Assembly: GCA_030374735.1 (NCBI GenBank)
Contig: JASCIV010000627.1
Span: 1 to 15,584, forward strand
Source: Gracilaria caudata
Taxonomy: Eukaryota > Rhodophyta > Florideophyceae > Gracilariales > Gracilariaceae
Direction: 5' to 3'
DNA length: 15,584 nt
Below, piece by piece: positions 1 through 8,977 of this stretch. The translations under genes were made by a program, and so were the position numbers. The first letter of the stretch is position 1; each line of letters starts with the position of its first letter. Under the pieces are notes generated by a model, which was given only the letters and a program-made list of their open reading frames with translations, was not told where the DNA came from and did no database searches.

Positions 1-81
1 GGGGAGGATGGGGAGGTGTAGGGGGAGGGGGGGAATGCGCTCAATGAAAAGCGCTCAGCGAGCGAACATGACGCGCGACAG

Positions 82-133
82 CGACGAAGACGACGACGAC
101 CAACGATGATGACGACGACGACGACGACGACGA
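82..133. repeat. ACG/GAC trinucleotide microsatellite
   Basis: An almost uninterrupted CGA/GAC trinucleotide run, broken only by a short CAACGATGAT stretch in the middle. On the minus strand it would read as a Ser or Val run, which explains the spurious Ser-rich and Val-rich open frame there. A simple repeat is the most economical reading. Confidence 0.85.
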
Positions 134-395
134 GCACGGCCACGGCAGCGCGATGGAGGCCATGGACTCTATCGGCGCGGCGGCGTCCTTAAACGCGCAC
201 GCAGGCAGCACATCACACACGCAGCGCGGCGCGCGGTTCAAACGGCGCGATTTCAAACGTGCGCCACTTCAAACTGTTGAGCGCGTCGAGCCGTTGCACG
301 CGCCGACGGCGCCGCGCGCGTGCGCTTTTGAGATTGCGCCTTGCGCAGCGAGAAAAACAGAAAAAGAGCTGACGGCGCGTTTTTGAATTCAAAAA

Positions 396-410
396 ACACA
401 CACACACACA
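396..410. repeat. AC dinucleotide run
   Basis: About seven and a half AC units directly after a run of A. A short microsatellite in the 3' flank of the synthase gene, with no other function visible. Confidence 0.8.
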
Positions 411-569
411 GAAAGTGTGAGCGCAACTGTCACACTTTGCGCCAAACTGCGCGCCGCCGCTCAAAGCGTTCACCGAGCCGGCGCGCGCTGTGACGCCCAA
501 ACTCCTCCCGTCGTCACACTGCGCGCCGCTCTTCTCTCCGCGCGAGCAATTCAAAACACGCCGCGCGCC

Positions 570-3500
570 TCATTCCGCCGGCTGCTCGCGCACCCACTCG
601 TACGCGTTCTGGAACATGCGCAGCCACGGCGACGCCGCCAGCGCCTCGATCTCGCGTGGCGCGTAGCCCCACTGCCACTTGAGCACCGTGCGCTCCGGGT
701 GCGGCATCATCGCCAAGTGTCGCCCATCGCGCGAACACAGCGCCGCAATCGCGTTGGTCGAGCCGTTGGGGTTATGCGGGTAGCTCATCGTCGCCTCGCC
801 GCGCTCGTCCACGTATCTCAGCGCCACCAGCTGCTCGCGCTCCACGCGCTGCAGCAGCGCCTCGTCGGGGAAGTACGCGCGCCCCTCGCCGTGCGCCACC
901 CACACGCCCAGTTGCGCCGCGTGCATGCCGCGCAACATCAGCGCCGGCGAGTGGCGCTCAACGCGCACCGTCGCAAAGCGCGATTCATACCGCCCCGATT
1001 CGTTGTGAATGAAGCGCGGTTGCCATCGCTCGCGCACCTCGCCCGCCGCGAACGGCACGCGCCCCAGCAGCGTCATCAGCTGGCAGCCGTTGCACACGCC
1101 CAGCGAGAACGTGTCGCCGCGCGCGAAGAAACGCGCCAATTCGTCGCGCACGCGCTCGTTGAAGCGCATCACCGCCGCCCAGCCCTTCGCCGACTCCAGC
1201 ACGTCTGCGAACGAGAAGCCGCCCACAAACGCCACGCCCTTGAACTGCGACAGGCTGATGGCCCCGCTCGACAGGTCGCGCATGCACACGTCCCACGTCT
1301 CGAAGCCGCTCATGTGGAACGCCGCGCTCATCTCTCGGTCGCCGTTGGAGCCTTCTTCGCGCACGATGGCCACCTTGGGTTTGTTGCTGCGTTGCAGCAC
1401 CGCGGCCGCCGTCGGCTGCGGTGTGTATGGCACCACGTACCGCGCGCCGCGTCTGTGGCGTAGATTGGCCTGCTCCATATCCACGCACGCCGTGTTTGCC
1501 TGCTGCCGTTCCAGCGCGAACGACGTGCTCTCCCACACGTCTCTCAGATCGCGAATGTCACCCACCAGCACCTCTCTTCCGCCGTCACTCACGCTAACCC
1601 GGTAGTCGCTTCTGCTCTGCGCAACCACCTCGTACGGCAGTTGTCTCTGCGCAAGCAGCTCACATATCTCCGCCTGCGACGCGCGCGACACCTCGATCAC
1701 AATTCCCAGCTCCTCCGCAAACAGCGCCGCCATAGTGTCGCACCCCAGTCTCTCCGAATCCACAGCCACGTCCAACCCGCAGTTTCCGCCAAATCCCATT
1801 TCCAACAGCGCCGTGAGCAAGCCGCCATCACTCACATCATGGCAAGACAGCACGCCCTCATGCCCAATCATCTCCTGAACCGCATCGAAAGCATTTGCCA
1901 ACAAAGCGCCATCGTCCACATCAGGAGCCATCTGTCCCACCTGCGAGAACACCTGAGCCAGCGCGCTTCCTCCCAGCCGTCTCTTCCCCCTCGCCACATC
2001 GATCAGAATGAGCGCACTGTCGCCGCATGCCTTCAGATCGGGCGTCAGTTTCTGTTGCACATCTTCCATCGTACAATAGCCGCTGATCACCAGCGTTCCA
2101 GGCGCTCGCACCGTTTCCACCGACCCGTCCGCGGTGGGGCACCGAGCCGCCATGGACAGCGAATCCTTGCCCCCGTCCACGGCGATCTGCAGCTGCAGCA
2201 TGATATCGCGCATCGCCACCGCGGCGTCATACAGCGACGCGCAGTCGCCATCGAGCTTGGCGGCCCACATCCAATTCGCTTCGCACTTGATGTGATCGCG
2301 CGAAGTCAGCTTGGCGCCACACAGGTTGGTCATCATCTCACCGACGCTCATCCGCGCCATTGCCTGCGGACACAGCACCGTAAGCGTTGGACGCTCTCCA
2401 ATCGCAGTGGCGGAGCCTCTGAGGCTGAAGTGCGACTGCGCCGCCACCGCATAGTCCGCCAACGGCAGCTGCAAGGCGCCCACACACTGCTGCTGAGCAA
2501 TCAAGCCCGTGACGCTGCGGTCCACCTTGGTGGTCAAAAACCTCTTAGAGCCCACGCCCATCAGCGTGAGCACGCGTCGCAGCGCCGACTCCACCGTAGC
2601 ACCGTTCGCAAAGCTCAGCGGCTCGCCGCGAAACACCACGCGCGAGTCCACAAACGTCTTTTGCGGCAGATCGCCCAACACCGCCTCCAGATCCAAGTCC
2701 ACCACCGCTTTTCCCTCCCAATCGTCCCACAGCACAATGCGTCCCGAGCCGTCGATGGTGCCCAACACGGCGGGCACCACATTCTCCCTCGCGCACAGCG
2801 CGCGGAACATTTGCTCGTGCTCCGGACGCAACAGCAACCCAAACTGCTCCTGATACTCGGCCACCCAGATCTCGAGCGCCGACAGCGTCTCATCGCCCAC
2901 CCACACATTGCGCACATGGATCTTGGCGCCGGCCGGATAAATAAGCTCCTTCACCACGTTACAGTTACCGCCAGCGCCCTGGTCATGAATGGACACAATG
3001 GGGTTGTGTTCGCGCATTTCCACGCACGCGCGCAGCACGCGGTACACCTTTTGCGCCATCTCTGCGTCGCCGCGTTGCACGGCGTTGAAATCGAGCTCGG
3101 CGTCGTTGTCACCCTGCATCATGCTCGACGCGGCGCCGCCACCCATGCCGATGCGATACGCAGGCCCGCCCACCTTGACCACGAGCAGACCCACCGCGGC
3201 GTCACCCTTGCTGGCGTGTCGATGTTGCATCTGCCCCATACCGCCGGAGAACATGATCGGCTTCACATACTCGCGTCGCTGTCCATCCGGCATTTGCATG
3301 CCATAGCTCCTGGCAAAGCCGTTCACCACCGCCTCGCCAAACTTGTTGCCATAGTCGCTGGCGCCGTTGCTCGCCTGGATCAGAATGTTCAACGGAGACG
3401 CCAGGTTGTTTGGGTACTGGAACGAGTCGCGCTCCCACTCCAGCCGATGCCCCGGGATGTGCAGATTGCCCACGGAGTAGCCCGCGGTGGCCACGCCCAC

Positions 3501-4535
3501 CACACTGCCCGTGCCCGTGGCGGCCGTATCGCGAATCCGGCCGCCAGTGCCCGTCTCCGCGCCGGGAAACGGCGCCACGCCGCTCGGGAAGTTATGCGTC
3601 TCCGCGGTGAACAGCACGTCCGAGTCCACGCTCGCCAAGCGCAACGCGCTCGGCACGCCGGGCTCACTCGGCATCAACAGCGGCACCTGCCCACCGCGAA
3701 TGGTGGACGAATTGTCCGCAAACGCAATCACCGAGTTGGCGCCACTCGCACTCAACGGCTGCTGCACCAGCTGCATCAACGAGTGCGCCACTCGCTCGCC
3801 GTCAATCACAAGCTGCCCCTTGAAAAACCAGTGTCGTGAGTGTTCCGAGTTGCTCTGCGCCAGATCGTACAGCTCCACATTGGTGGGGTTTCTGCGCAGC
3901 GCGCGGAACAGACGCGTGTAGTACGCGATATCCGCATCATCGAACGCGAGCGCGTCGCTCGCGTTGAGCTGTTGCAGCGCGCGTTCGCCGTGCGTGAGCA
4001 CGTCCACCACCTGCACGCGCTGCGGCGCGAGCCGTTGCGACTGAAACGAGTGCAGCTGCGGCGGGTACACGCACTCGGTCATGCGGTCGTACAACGCGCG
4101 TTCGAAACGAGACAGCAGCTGCGCGCGTTGCGACGGCGGCACGTCATCGTCAAAGTGCACGGCGTAGCGGCGCGACTGCTCGATGCGTTGCACCTGGTGC
4201 AGCGCGCACGCGTGACAAATGGCCACCGCGTTCGCCGACCACGCCGTCTGCAACGCCAGCCGCGGCCCCACGTGCAGCAGTTGACGCGGCTTTGAGGCGC
4301 GTAGCGTGGACTCCGCTTGTAACTGTTCGGGCGCAAAGGTGTCGGCGAGTAACCAGCGCAGCACGGCCAGTTGCGGCGCGCCCAGCGACGCGGCGAGCTG
4401 CACGTGAAACACCAGCTCATGTTGGACGTGCACCTGCGGCGCGAGCGCGCCGAACACGGAGCGAAGCAGACGTTGCAGATGGGGCGAGGGCGAGCTCACG
4501 CGCCGGTGCAAGTGCAGCAGCGGCAGCGGCGGCAG

Positions 4536-4566
<31 letters not shown>

Positions 4567-4769
4567 GACGCAGAAGTTGCGGAATGCGGCGGCGCGTCGG
4601 GCGCGGAGGAGGGCGTGCGCTCGGGCTGCGATGCCACGATGCGGCGCGGTGCGCGGCGCGGCGACGGGCGGTGCTCGAGGTTGTGCGAGCGCAGGCTGTG
4701 CGCGACGCATGGCGCCTGTGCACGCGACGAGAGCGGCAGCGGCGGGTAGAAGGCAATGCGCGGCGCCAT
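570..4769 (-). CDS. Phosphoribosylformylglycinamidine synthase (FGAM synthase), full length
   Basis: An ATP-dependent amidotransferase that converts formylglycinamide ribonucleotide and glutamine to FGAM in de novo purine synthesis, normally cytosolic. The 1399-residue frame has the large single-chain architecture of gammaproteobacterial PurL, yeast Ade6 and animal PFAS. Visible in order: an N-terminal PurS-like part (the TAWSANAV and RMTECVY blocks); a first synthetase half with SNSEHSRHWFF (about 306-316), LFTAETHNFPSGVAPFPGAE (about 386-405) and the GGMGQMQHRHASKGD and SIHDQGAGG blocks; a second PurM-like half (LTSRDHIKCEANW, VDGGKDSLSM); and a C-terminal class I glutaminase with nucleophile Cys about 1226 in GVCNGCQ and His about 1357 / Glu about 1359 in MPHPERT. 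No intron or frameshift is seen. The ATG at 4769 is supported because the first residues (PRIAFYPPLPLSSRAQ) match the family's usual first strand. A Pro-rich insertion of roughly 70 residues follows, which helps explain a length greater than the usual ~1300-1360. A divergent phosphatase gene lies upstream. Confidence 0.97.
4519..4568. repeat. GGC/CGG repeat inside the FGAM synthase gene encoding a proline run
   Basis: A GGC-type trinucleotide run that on the minus strand encodes ten consecutive prolines (about residues 69-78), then a Leu/Pro tail to about residue 83. It lies inside the insertion near the N terminus of the synthase, so length variation in threes would be tolerated. Confidence 0.85.
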
Positions 4770-4919
4770 TTGGCTCTCGGGGCGACGGCTCGACGACGCA
4801 GATCGGATGCGGTGGCGGACGCGGCTTGGCAGATCTGGCGGCCAACAGATCGGCGAGACACGGGGGGCGATGCGTGCACTTTACAGTAGCCGACGACCAG
4901 TGGTCCTCTGCGCGCGCAG
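4770..4919. promoter_or_regulatory. Short divergent intergenic region (probable bidirectional promoter)
   Basis: This gap lies between the ATG of the minus-strand FGAM synthase and the first recognisable codons of the plus-strand phosphoserine phosphatase. It must hold the synthase 5' untranslated region and promoter, and probably those of the phosphatase. I see no TATA box and no exact oomycete-type initiator here. The assignment rests on gene layout only. Part of it may be coding if the phosphatase started further upstream. Confidence 0.45.
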
Positions 4920-5681
4920 CTGTTTGAATTGGGTCACGCGCACGGTGCTGACGTGGTGTTGCAGGCGGAAAGTGTGGCGAGGTAAAAGAAACGTCTGGCG
5001 GTGTTTGACCTGGATTCCACGTTGATTGCGCAGGAAACCATCGATGAACTGGCGGCGGAGAGGAACGTGCAGTCGCACTGCAAGAGCATCACGCATCGCG
5101 CCATGAACGGCGAGATTGCGTTCCGCGACGCGCTTTGGCCGCGCGTGATGTTGCTGAACCTGTGCTGAAGGGACTTTCTACCAGCGCGTTGGACGCGGTG
5201 AAGAGTCGCGTCAAGTTCACACCGGGCGCGTTTGAAATGGTGCAGGTGCTCAAGTCGATGGGCTGCCGGACGGCGGTGGTGTCCGGAGGCTTTCATTTCC
5301 TGGCCGATCATGTGCGCGATGCGCTGGGGCTGGACTTTGCGTTTGCGAACCGCTTGGAGGTGGATGCGCACAGTGGACGACTGACGGGACGCACGATGGG
5401 CGAGATTGTGGACGCGCAGTACAAGAGCGATACGTCGACCATGTTGGCGCAGCGCTTTGGACTGCGCAGTGAGCAGACGTTGGCGGTGGGCGACGGTTCT
5501 AATGACCTGCTCATGATGCAAAGCGCGGGGCTGGGCGTTGGCGTTCAACGCCAAGCCGGCGGTGCAGCACCGCGCCAAGTACCGCGTGAACCAGAGCTCC
5601 TTGGGCGATGTGCTGTACCTGTTGGGCTTGTCGCAGCAGCGCATTCAGACGCTGGTGCGCGCGCCTCAGCAACATACTTGA
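4920..5681 (+). pseudogene. Phosphoserine phosphatase, broken by one in-frame stop and two frameshifts
   Basis: A HAD-superfamily phosphatase that hydrolyses phosphoserine to serine, the last step of the phosphorylated serine pathway. Motif I (FDLDSTLI, aspartate nucleophile codon at 5007) is followed by the ETIDELAAERNVQ block, motif II around TAVVSGGFHFLADHV (Ser/Gly near 5280), and the late GDGSNDLLMM motif near 5490. The C terminus, reading AFNAKPAVQHRAKYRVNQ and then SSLGDVLYLLGLS, fits the family and ends at a TGA at 5679. The frame is damaged. A TAA at 4983 sits just before KKRLAVFDLDST. The frame slips near 5133-5160, and returns to the first frame through one extra base near 5541. 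No in-frame ATG precedes motif I after the TAG at 4887, so the N terminus is unclear. The coding character and motifs are well kept, so recent inactivation or base-calling errors are both possible. It lies head to head with the intact synthase gene. Confidence 0.88.
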
Positions 5682-6232
5682 CGCCGCCTTTTCTCTGTTG
5701 GCTGTGCGCTTGGCGTGGCTGCGATGCGCTGCAAAACTGCTTCGTTGTTAGTTCAAGCAGAGCGCGCTGCCGCCGTACTTGTCGCCGGTTTGTCTGTCTC
5801 CGCCGCTGCTGTAGCTTTTGTACTCGACGCATGCTGCTGCTCTAGTTTGTTCTTCTCTCCTTTAAAACAACCCCCTACGCCCCACTCTGCAATGCCGAGC
5901 GAAACAGAGGTAGCAAAACAACATCGTCCACAGCTCTTTCTCTCTCCACAATTCTATGTGTGTTCTGTTCAGAGTCCACATCTGCTTCCCTCATAGTCCT
6001 TCGGCATTTCCAGTACAACCACCGTCAAATTCACCAGCTCCTTCGCCGTCGGTGCCACCTCCACCTTCAGCGAGCGCTGAACGACCACACGACATTACGA
6101 AAATTTGGTAGGAGTACGGCGGCATGGCGATGATGATCGGTGATTGTTGGCTCGTCCACCTTTGCGACATCTAGGAACAGCTATAAAAGGCAAGATGTCT
6201 CTGGTATACGAACGTTGGGGCTCTATTGCTCA
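5682..6232. other. Intergenic region after the phosphatase, spanning the fall in GC content
   Basis: No intact gene is visible. GC content falls from the level of the left half to a more balanced one around 5860. A coding-like stretch on the minus strand at about 5969-6110 reads as a short hydrophobic and charged frame (it contains VEVAPTAKELVNLTVVV) with stops and frame changes around it. It could be the tail of a decayed gene, but I cannot name it. A TATAAAA hexamer-type element sits at 6182-6188 on the plus strand with no open frame longer than 13 codons after it, so it is probably chance. Confidence 0.4.
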
Positions 6233-7630
6233 CTAGGCCACTTTCATCGATCGCATTTCATCGGTGCAGTTGGCTACAGCTAGAGCATTCTCCATGGAAA
6301 ACTCAGCATTGCCGTACATGCGACCCGTTCTCCTGTACGTAATTAATCCATCTTTCGTCTGACTTGCAAATGTATGGCACCGAGCAACGCTTCGAACGTC
6401 CACCTTGTCGGAATCAGATGCCGCCAAAACATCTCCATACCAGAAGTAGGAATCAATCTTCATGGAAGCGATATACCTCGTGTCTGAAAGAGTAATAGCG
6501 TTGAACTGCAAGATAGAGCCGTATGCGACCTGGCCCGGAGTATAGAACCACTCCGTGAGACCGCCTACGTACCAATTCATAAACAGAATAAGACGTCCTA
6601 GAGAGGTATATTCGTCCGATAAACAGTCCAAAAAAGTCTTCTCTTTGACTCGCTTCCATTCTGTCGGGTTTTCTTCGGTGGTAACAGCCCATCCATATGT
6701 ATGGGAGTAAGAAGCTTCCGCCGATACGGAGAATCCGAAATCAACTCCAAAGTCGACATCCACGCCCACATCAACCCCCACAGTATCTTCGTTACTCTTC
6801 GTATAGCTTTCACCTATTATAAACTCCCTGTAGTACAAACCACTCGACCCATCTCCTGTAGAAGATATTTCAAACTTCCTGGCCGTCTTTTCAACAACGA
6901 AACCCCCCACGCCGGAAAGCTGCAGCAGAATTCTCTGCTTGGCTCGCAGCACCACTACTGTTTTCTCATCCTGACCACCAAGATACGCTTGGCGGCAGTC
7001 AAGCATGAACATCGACTTCGAACCTTGTCACGCCTGCATCATACTTGACATCACTTTTTCGTTGGTGAAGTCTGGACGGTTTTTCTCCACGGCCTCAGCC
7101 ACAGACATCCTCTGATCTGTATCGTCTTTGAGCCCATCGTCCAACAGAATTGACTGAAGCGATCTCATGAGCACTACCGTTTTACTCACTGGTTTCAATA
7201 TGTCATCATCCACCTGTAGGCTTCTGAGATATATGGAAATAGATTGCTCTTCCGATGCAGCGCCGTCCATTAGAATTCCGGAAGCCCACAACGCATCGAC
7301 ATCAGATCGTTCCAATTTTAGCTGGCTGGTGAATTGGTCCGCCGTTTTATCGAAGACACCAGGAGCTTGGTCCTTGAAATACGGCAGATCTCCCTCATGT
7401 GCAACTGCTTCCACAATACTTTTCACGGTATAATTGGCGGCGAATTTGAAATCGAGTTCTCCGTTCCACTTGCTATGAAAATTATCCGGAGAATAGTTCA
7501 ACATTTGATGGCCATTCAAATCGCGTTGAAGCTGACTCAATGAGTACTTTGTCTTTGGCTTTGAAAAGATTATAACGCCTTCGCTGGCGGCCATCAAGTA
7601 CCTTGTTACATCCGAAGAATATGACTCCAT
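6233..7630 (-). pseudogene. Unrecognised protein, open except for one in-frame TGA
   Basis: Two minus-strand frames in the same register are separated only by a TGA at 7028-7030. The upstream part (about 200 codons from the ATG at 7630; a GTG at 7660 is less likely in a eukaryote) is a mixed-charge, probably helical sequence. The downstream part (about 264 codons, ending in TAG at 6233) has a striking stretch with alternating Val and Asp/Gly (begins VGVDVGVDVDFGVDFGFSVS, near 6760-6700), then Tyr/Trp-rich segments. I recognise no family. The alternation resembles an amphipathic beta-hairpin, as in secreted or pore-forming beta-rich proteins, but no motif proves that, and I see no signal peptide at the chosen start. 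The TGA may be an inactivating mutation, a sequencing error, readthrough, or an intron I cannot define. Only this one lesion is visible over about 1.4 kb, unlike the heavily damaged relics to the right. Confidence 0.6.
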
Positions 7631-7691
7631 TTTTTTGAGGACAAAGAATCGTTGAGGCACCAGTTGATGGGTGTAGAAGATGTGGGGATGA

Positions 7692-8598
7692 CAGAGTGAT
7701 TGGCTTTCGTTTCAAGCATCAGCTGGCTTTAATACACATGAAGAGTCGACGTTACTGAACCCAGAATCCGTTTTTGCTCAGAAGGCAGGTGATTACTACA
7801 TCTTGTCACTTCGCTTGCATCCAGTTTTGAAGCAGTTAACATCGGAAGTTTCAAAAAACAAGTCCTTTGCCGGGAACTCGAGAGGACTTTGATGCAGAAT
7901 GCTTACAAAGAGTATCACAAGACTCGCCATGCTGCTGATTCTCCGAATCTGAATATTTGAGTCCCCTCCCAGGAAGTTACTGCAACTGGCAGGTCGGTTA
8001 CTGTTGCCTTGGAAGGGTTAGAATCCTCGAGACCCATAGAGATGTGATGTGCCGAACGAGCCATTCTGCATGATTGGGCCACAACGTGGTCGATAGTAAT
8101 CATCCAGCATAGTCGCTGAGGATTTTGGGCTTCCTTAAGAGATATATGCTTCCCCTCATCTCGCGATCAACGATGATACAGAGTGCGGCTCATGCAAAGT
8201 CAGAAGTTTCCCTGGCACAGATATGGTACCACTCACAAGCTGTATCTTGAGACTCTGAATTTGCTTGTCGCAACCTTACAATGCAAACAATCCAGCAAGC
8301 TGGCAAATTGGTTTGTTTTGTAGTCATGAGATCGCAATCGCAAATGCATTGCTTCGATTTCAACGACGACAATCAGACCGTATCAGCCTCTTGGTCCATT
8401 TTGGTCTCGACGTTGGAAACTTCGTTTAAGAAAGAAATACTGACTTGGGGTTGTGATAGTTTCAACGAATCAAAGAAAAGAAACCACCTCAGCAAACTTG
8501 AAAAAACAAAGCTGAAGATCCTGAGACACATAGCCTTTATGCTTGGCACAGACTCTCAAGAGTTTTATGCGTTCTTCAATAGTGTGTACGGCAAATGA
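7692..8598 (+). pseudogene. Broken unrecognised coding relic
   Basis: Three pieces look protein-coding on the plus strand. Frame 1, about 7692-7892, contains LLNPESVFAQKAGDYYILSL and ends at a TGA. A piece in another frame, about 7868-8119, contains LMQNAYKEYHKTRHAADS and VPSQEVTATGRSVTVALEGL, interrupted by TGA at 7958 and 8045. A third frame, 8281-8598, starts with ATG, gives 105 residues and ends at TGA. The first two overlap at the point where one frame takes over from the other, as a single frameshift would produce. Whether the third belongs to the same gene is inference. I do not recognise the protein. It starts close to, and opposite, the 6233-7630 frame, so the two could come from one multicopy element. 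Confidence 0.4.
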
Positions 8599-8977
8599 AA
8601 GCACAGGAAATAGGGTTTTACATGGATTATTTCCGGATGCACTCATCCACTGTTGTTGAGATTGTGTCAACATCTACCTTCGTACAACGACAAACTTCAT
8701 AGATCCCTTGATTGTCATCTCCCAGTCGCTTTAGCGCGTATAACGACATAAACTCATCCACCTGCCAAGATTCCAAAAGTAGGTTTAACTAGGTCTACGA
8801 AACAAGAAGCAAATATCTACGTAACTCCAGTGCTTTAAAGCAAAAGGTGACAACAAAACGTTGCTTGTAAGCAATTCTTCATTTTACTTTGGATACGCAA
8901 ATGCATTAATCAAACTCATATCACACTGTACTAATAAACAAGGCAGTTTTTGCACAAATACGTACTTCTTGCGCATA
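8599..8977. other. AT-rich spacer between two relics
   Basis: No gene is supported here. On the minus strand one frame of the transposase relic stays open into this stretch, but the acidic C terminus seen in another frame ends at a stop near 8978, which I take as the end of that gene. No terminal inverted repeat could be matched by eye to the far side of the transposase. Confidence 0.4.

Larger units (their letters stand above)
1..569. other. GC-rich 3' flank of the FGAM synthase gene, no convincing gene
   Basis: This stretch lies beyond the stop codon of the minus-strand FGAM synthase. It is dominated by GCGC-rich sequence and simple repeats (an ACG/GAC run near 82-133 and an AC run near 396-410). 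Open frames exist on both strands, but they are rich in Arg, Ala and Ser, overlap each other and show no recognisable domain. High GC alone produces such frames. Part of it must be the 3' untranslated region of the synthase gene. I see no clear polyadenylation signal. Confidence 0.6.

Noticed and set aside
417..1463. Long plus-strand open frame (348 codons)
   Set aside because: It runs antisense across the FGAM synthase, is extremely rich in Arg, His and Ala, and has no motifs. It is a shadow of GC-rich coding sequence.
1641..3839. 732-codon plus-strand open frame
   Set aside because: It is entirely antisense to the FGAM synthase, with an unnatural His/Arg/Gln composition. The minus frame carries every catalytic motif of a known enzyme.
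4292..4927. Ala/Arg-rich plus-strand open frame over the synthase start
   Set aside because: It is antisense to the N terminus and its GGC repeat. It does not lead into the phosphatase frame.
4934..5644. 236-codon minus-strand open frame over the phosphatase
   Set aside because: It has no recognisable motifs, while the plus strand carries HAD phosphatase motifs throughout.
6179..6235. TATA box on the plus strand driving a gene
   Set aside because: TATAAAA is present, but the only following ATG frame is 13 codons long and runs into the 3' end of the opposite gene.
7028..7030. Selenocysteine codon
   Set aside because: No selenoprotein family is recognisable and no SECIS-like structure is evident downstream by eye.
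6971..7031. Intron removing the TGA at 7028-7030 on the minus strand
   Set aside because: The best-looking acceptor gives a 61-base intron that would put the downstream part out of frame and into a stop. A 44-base alternative is also not a multiple of three. No convincing intron was found.
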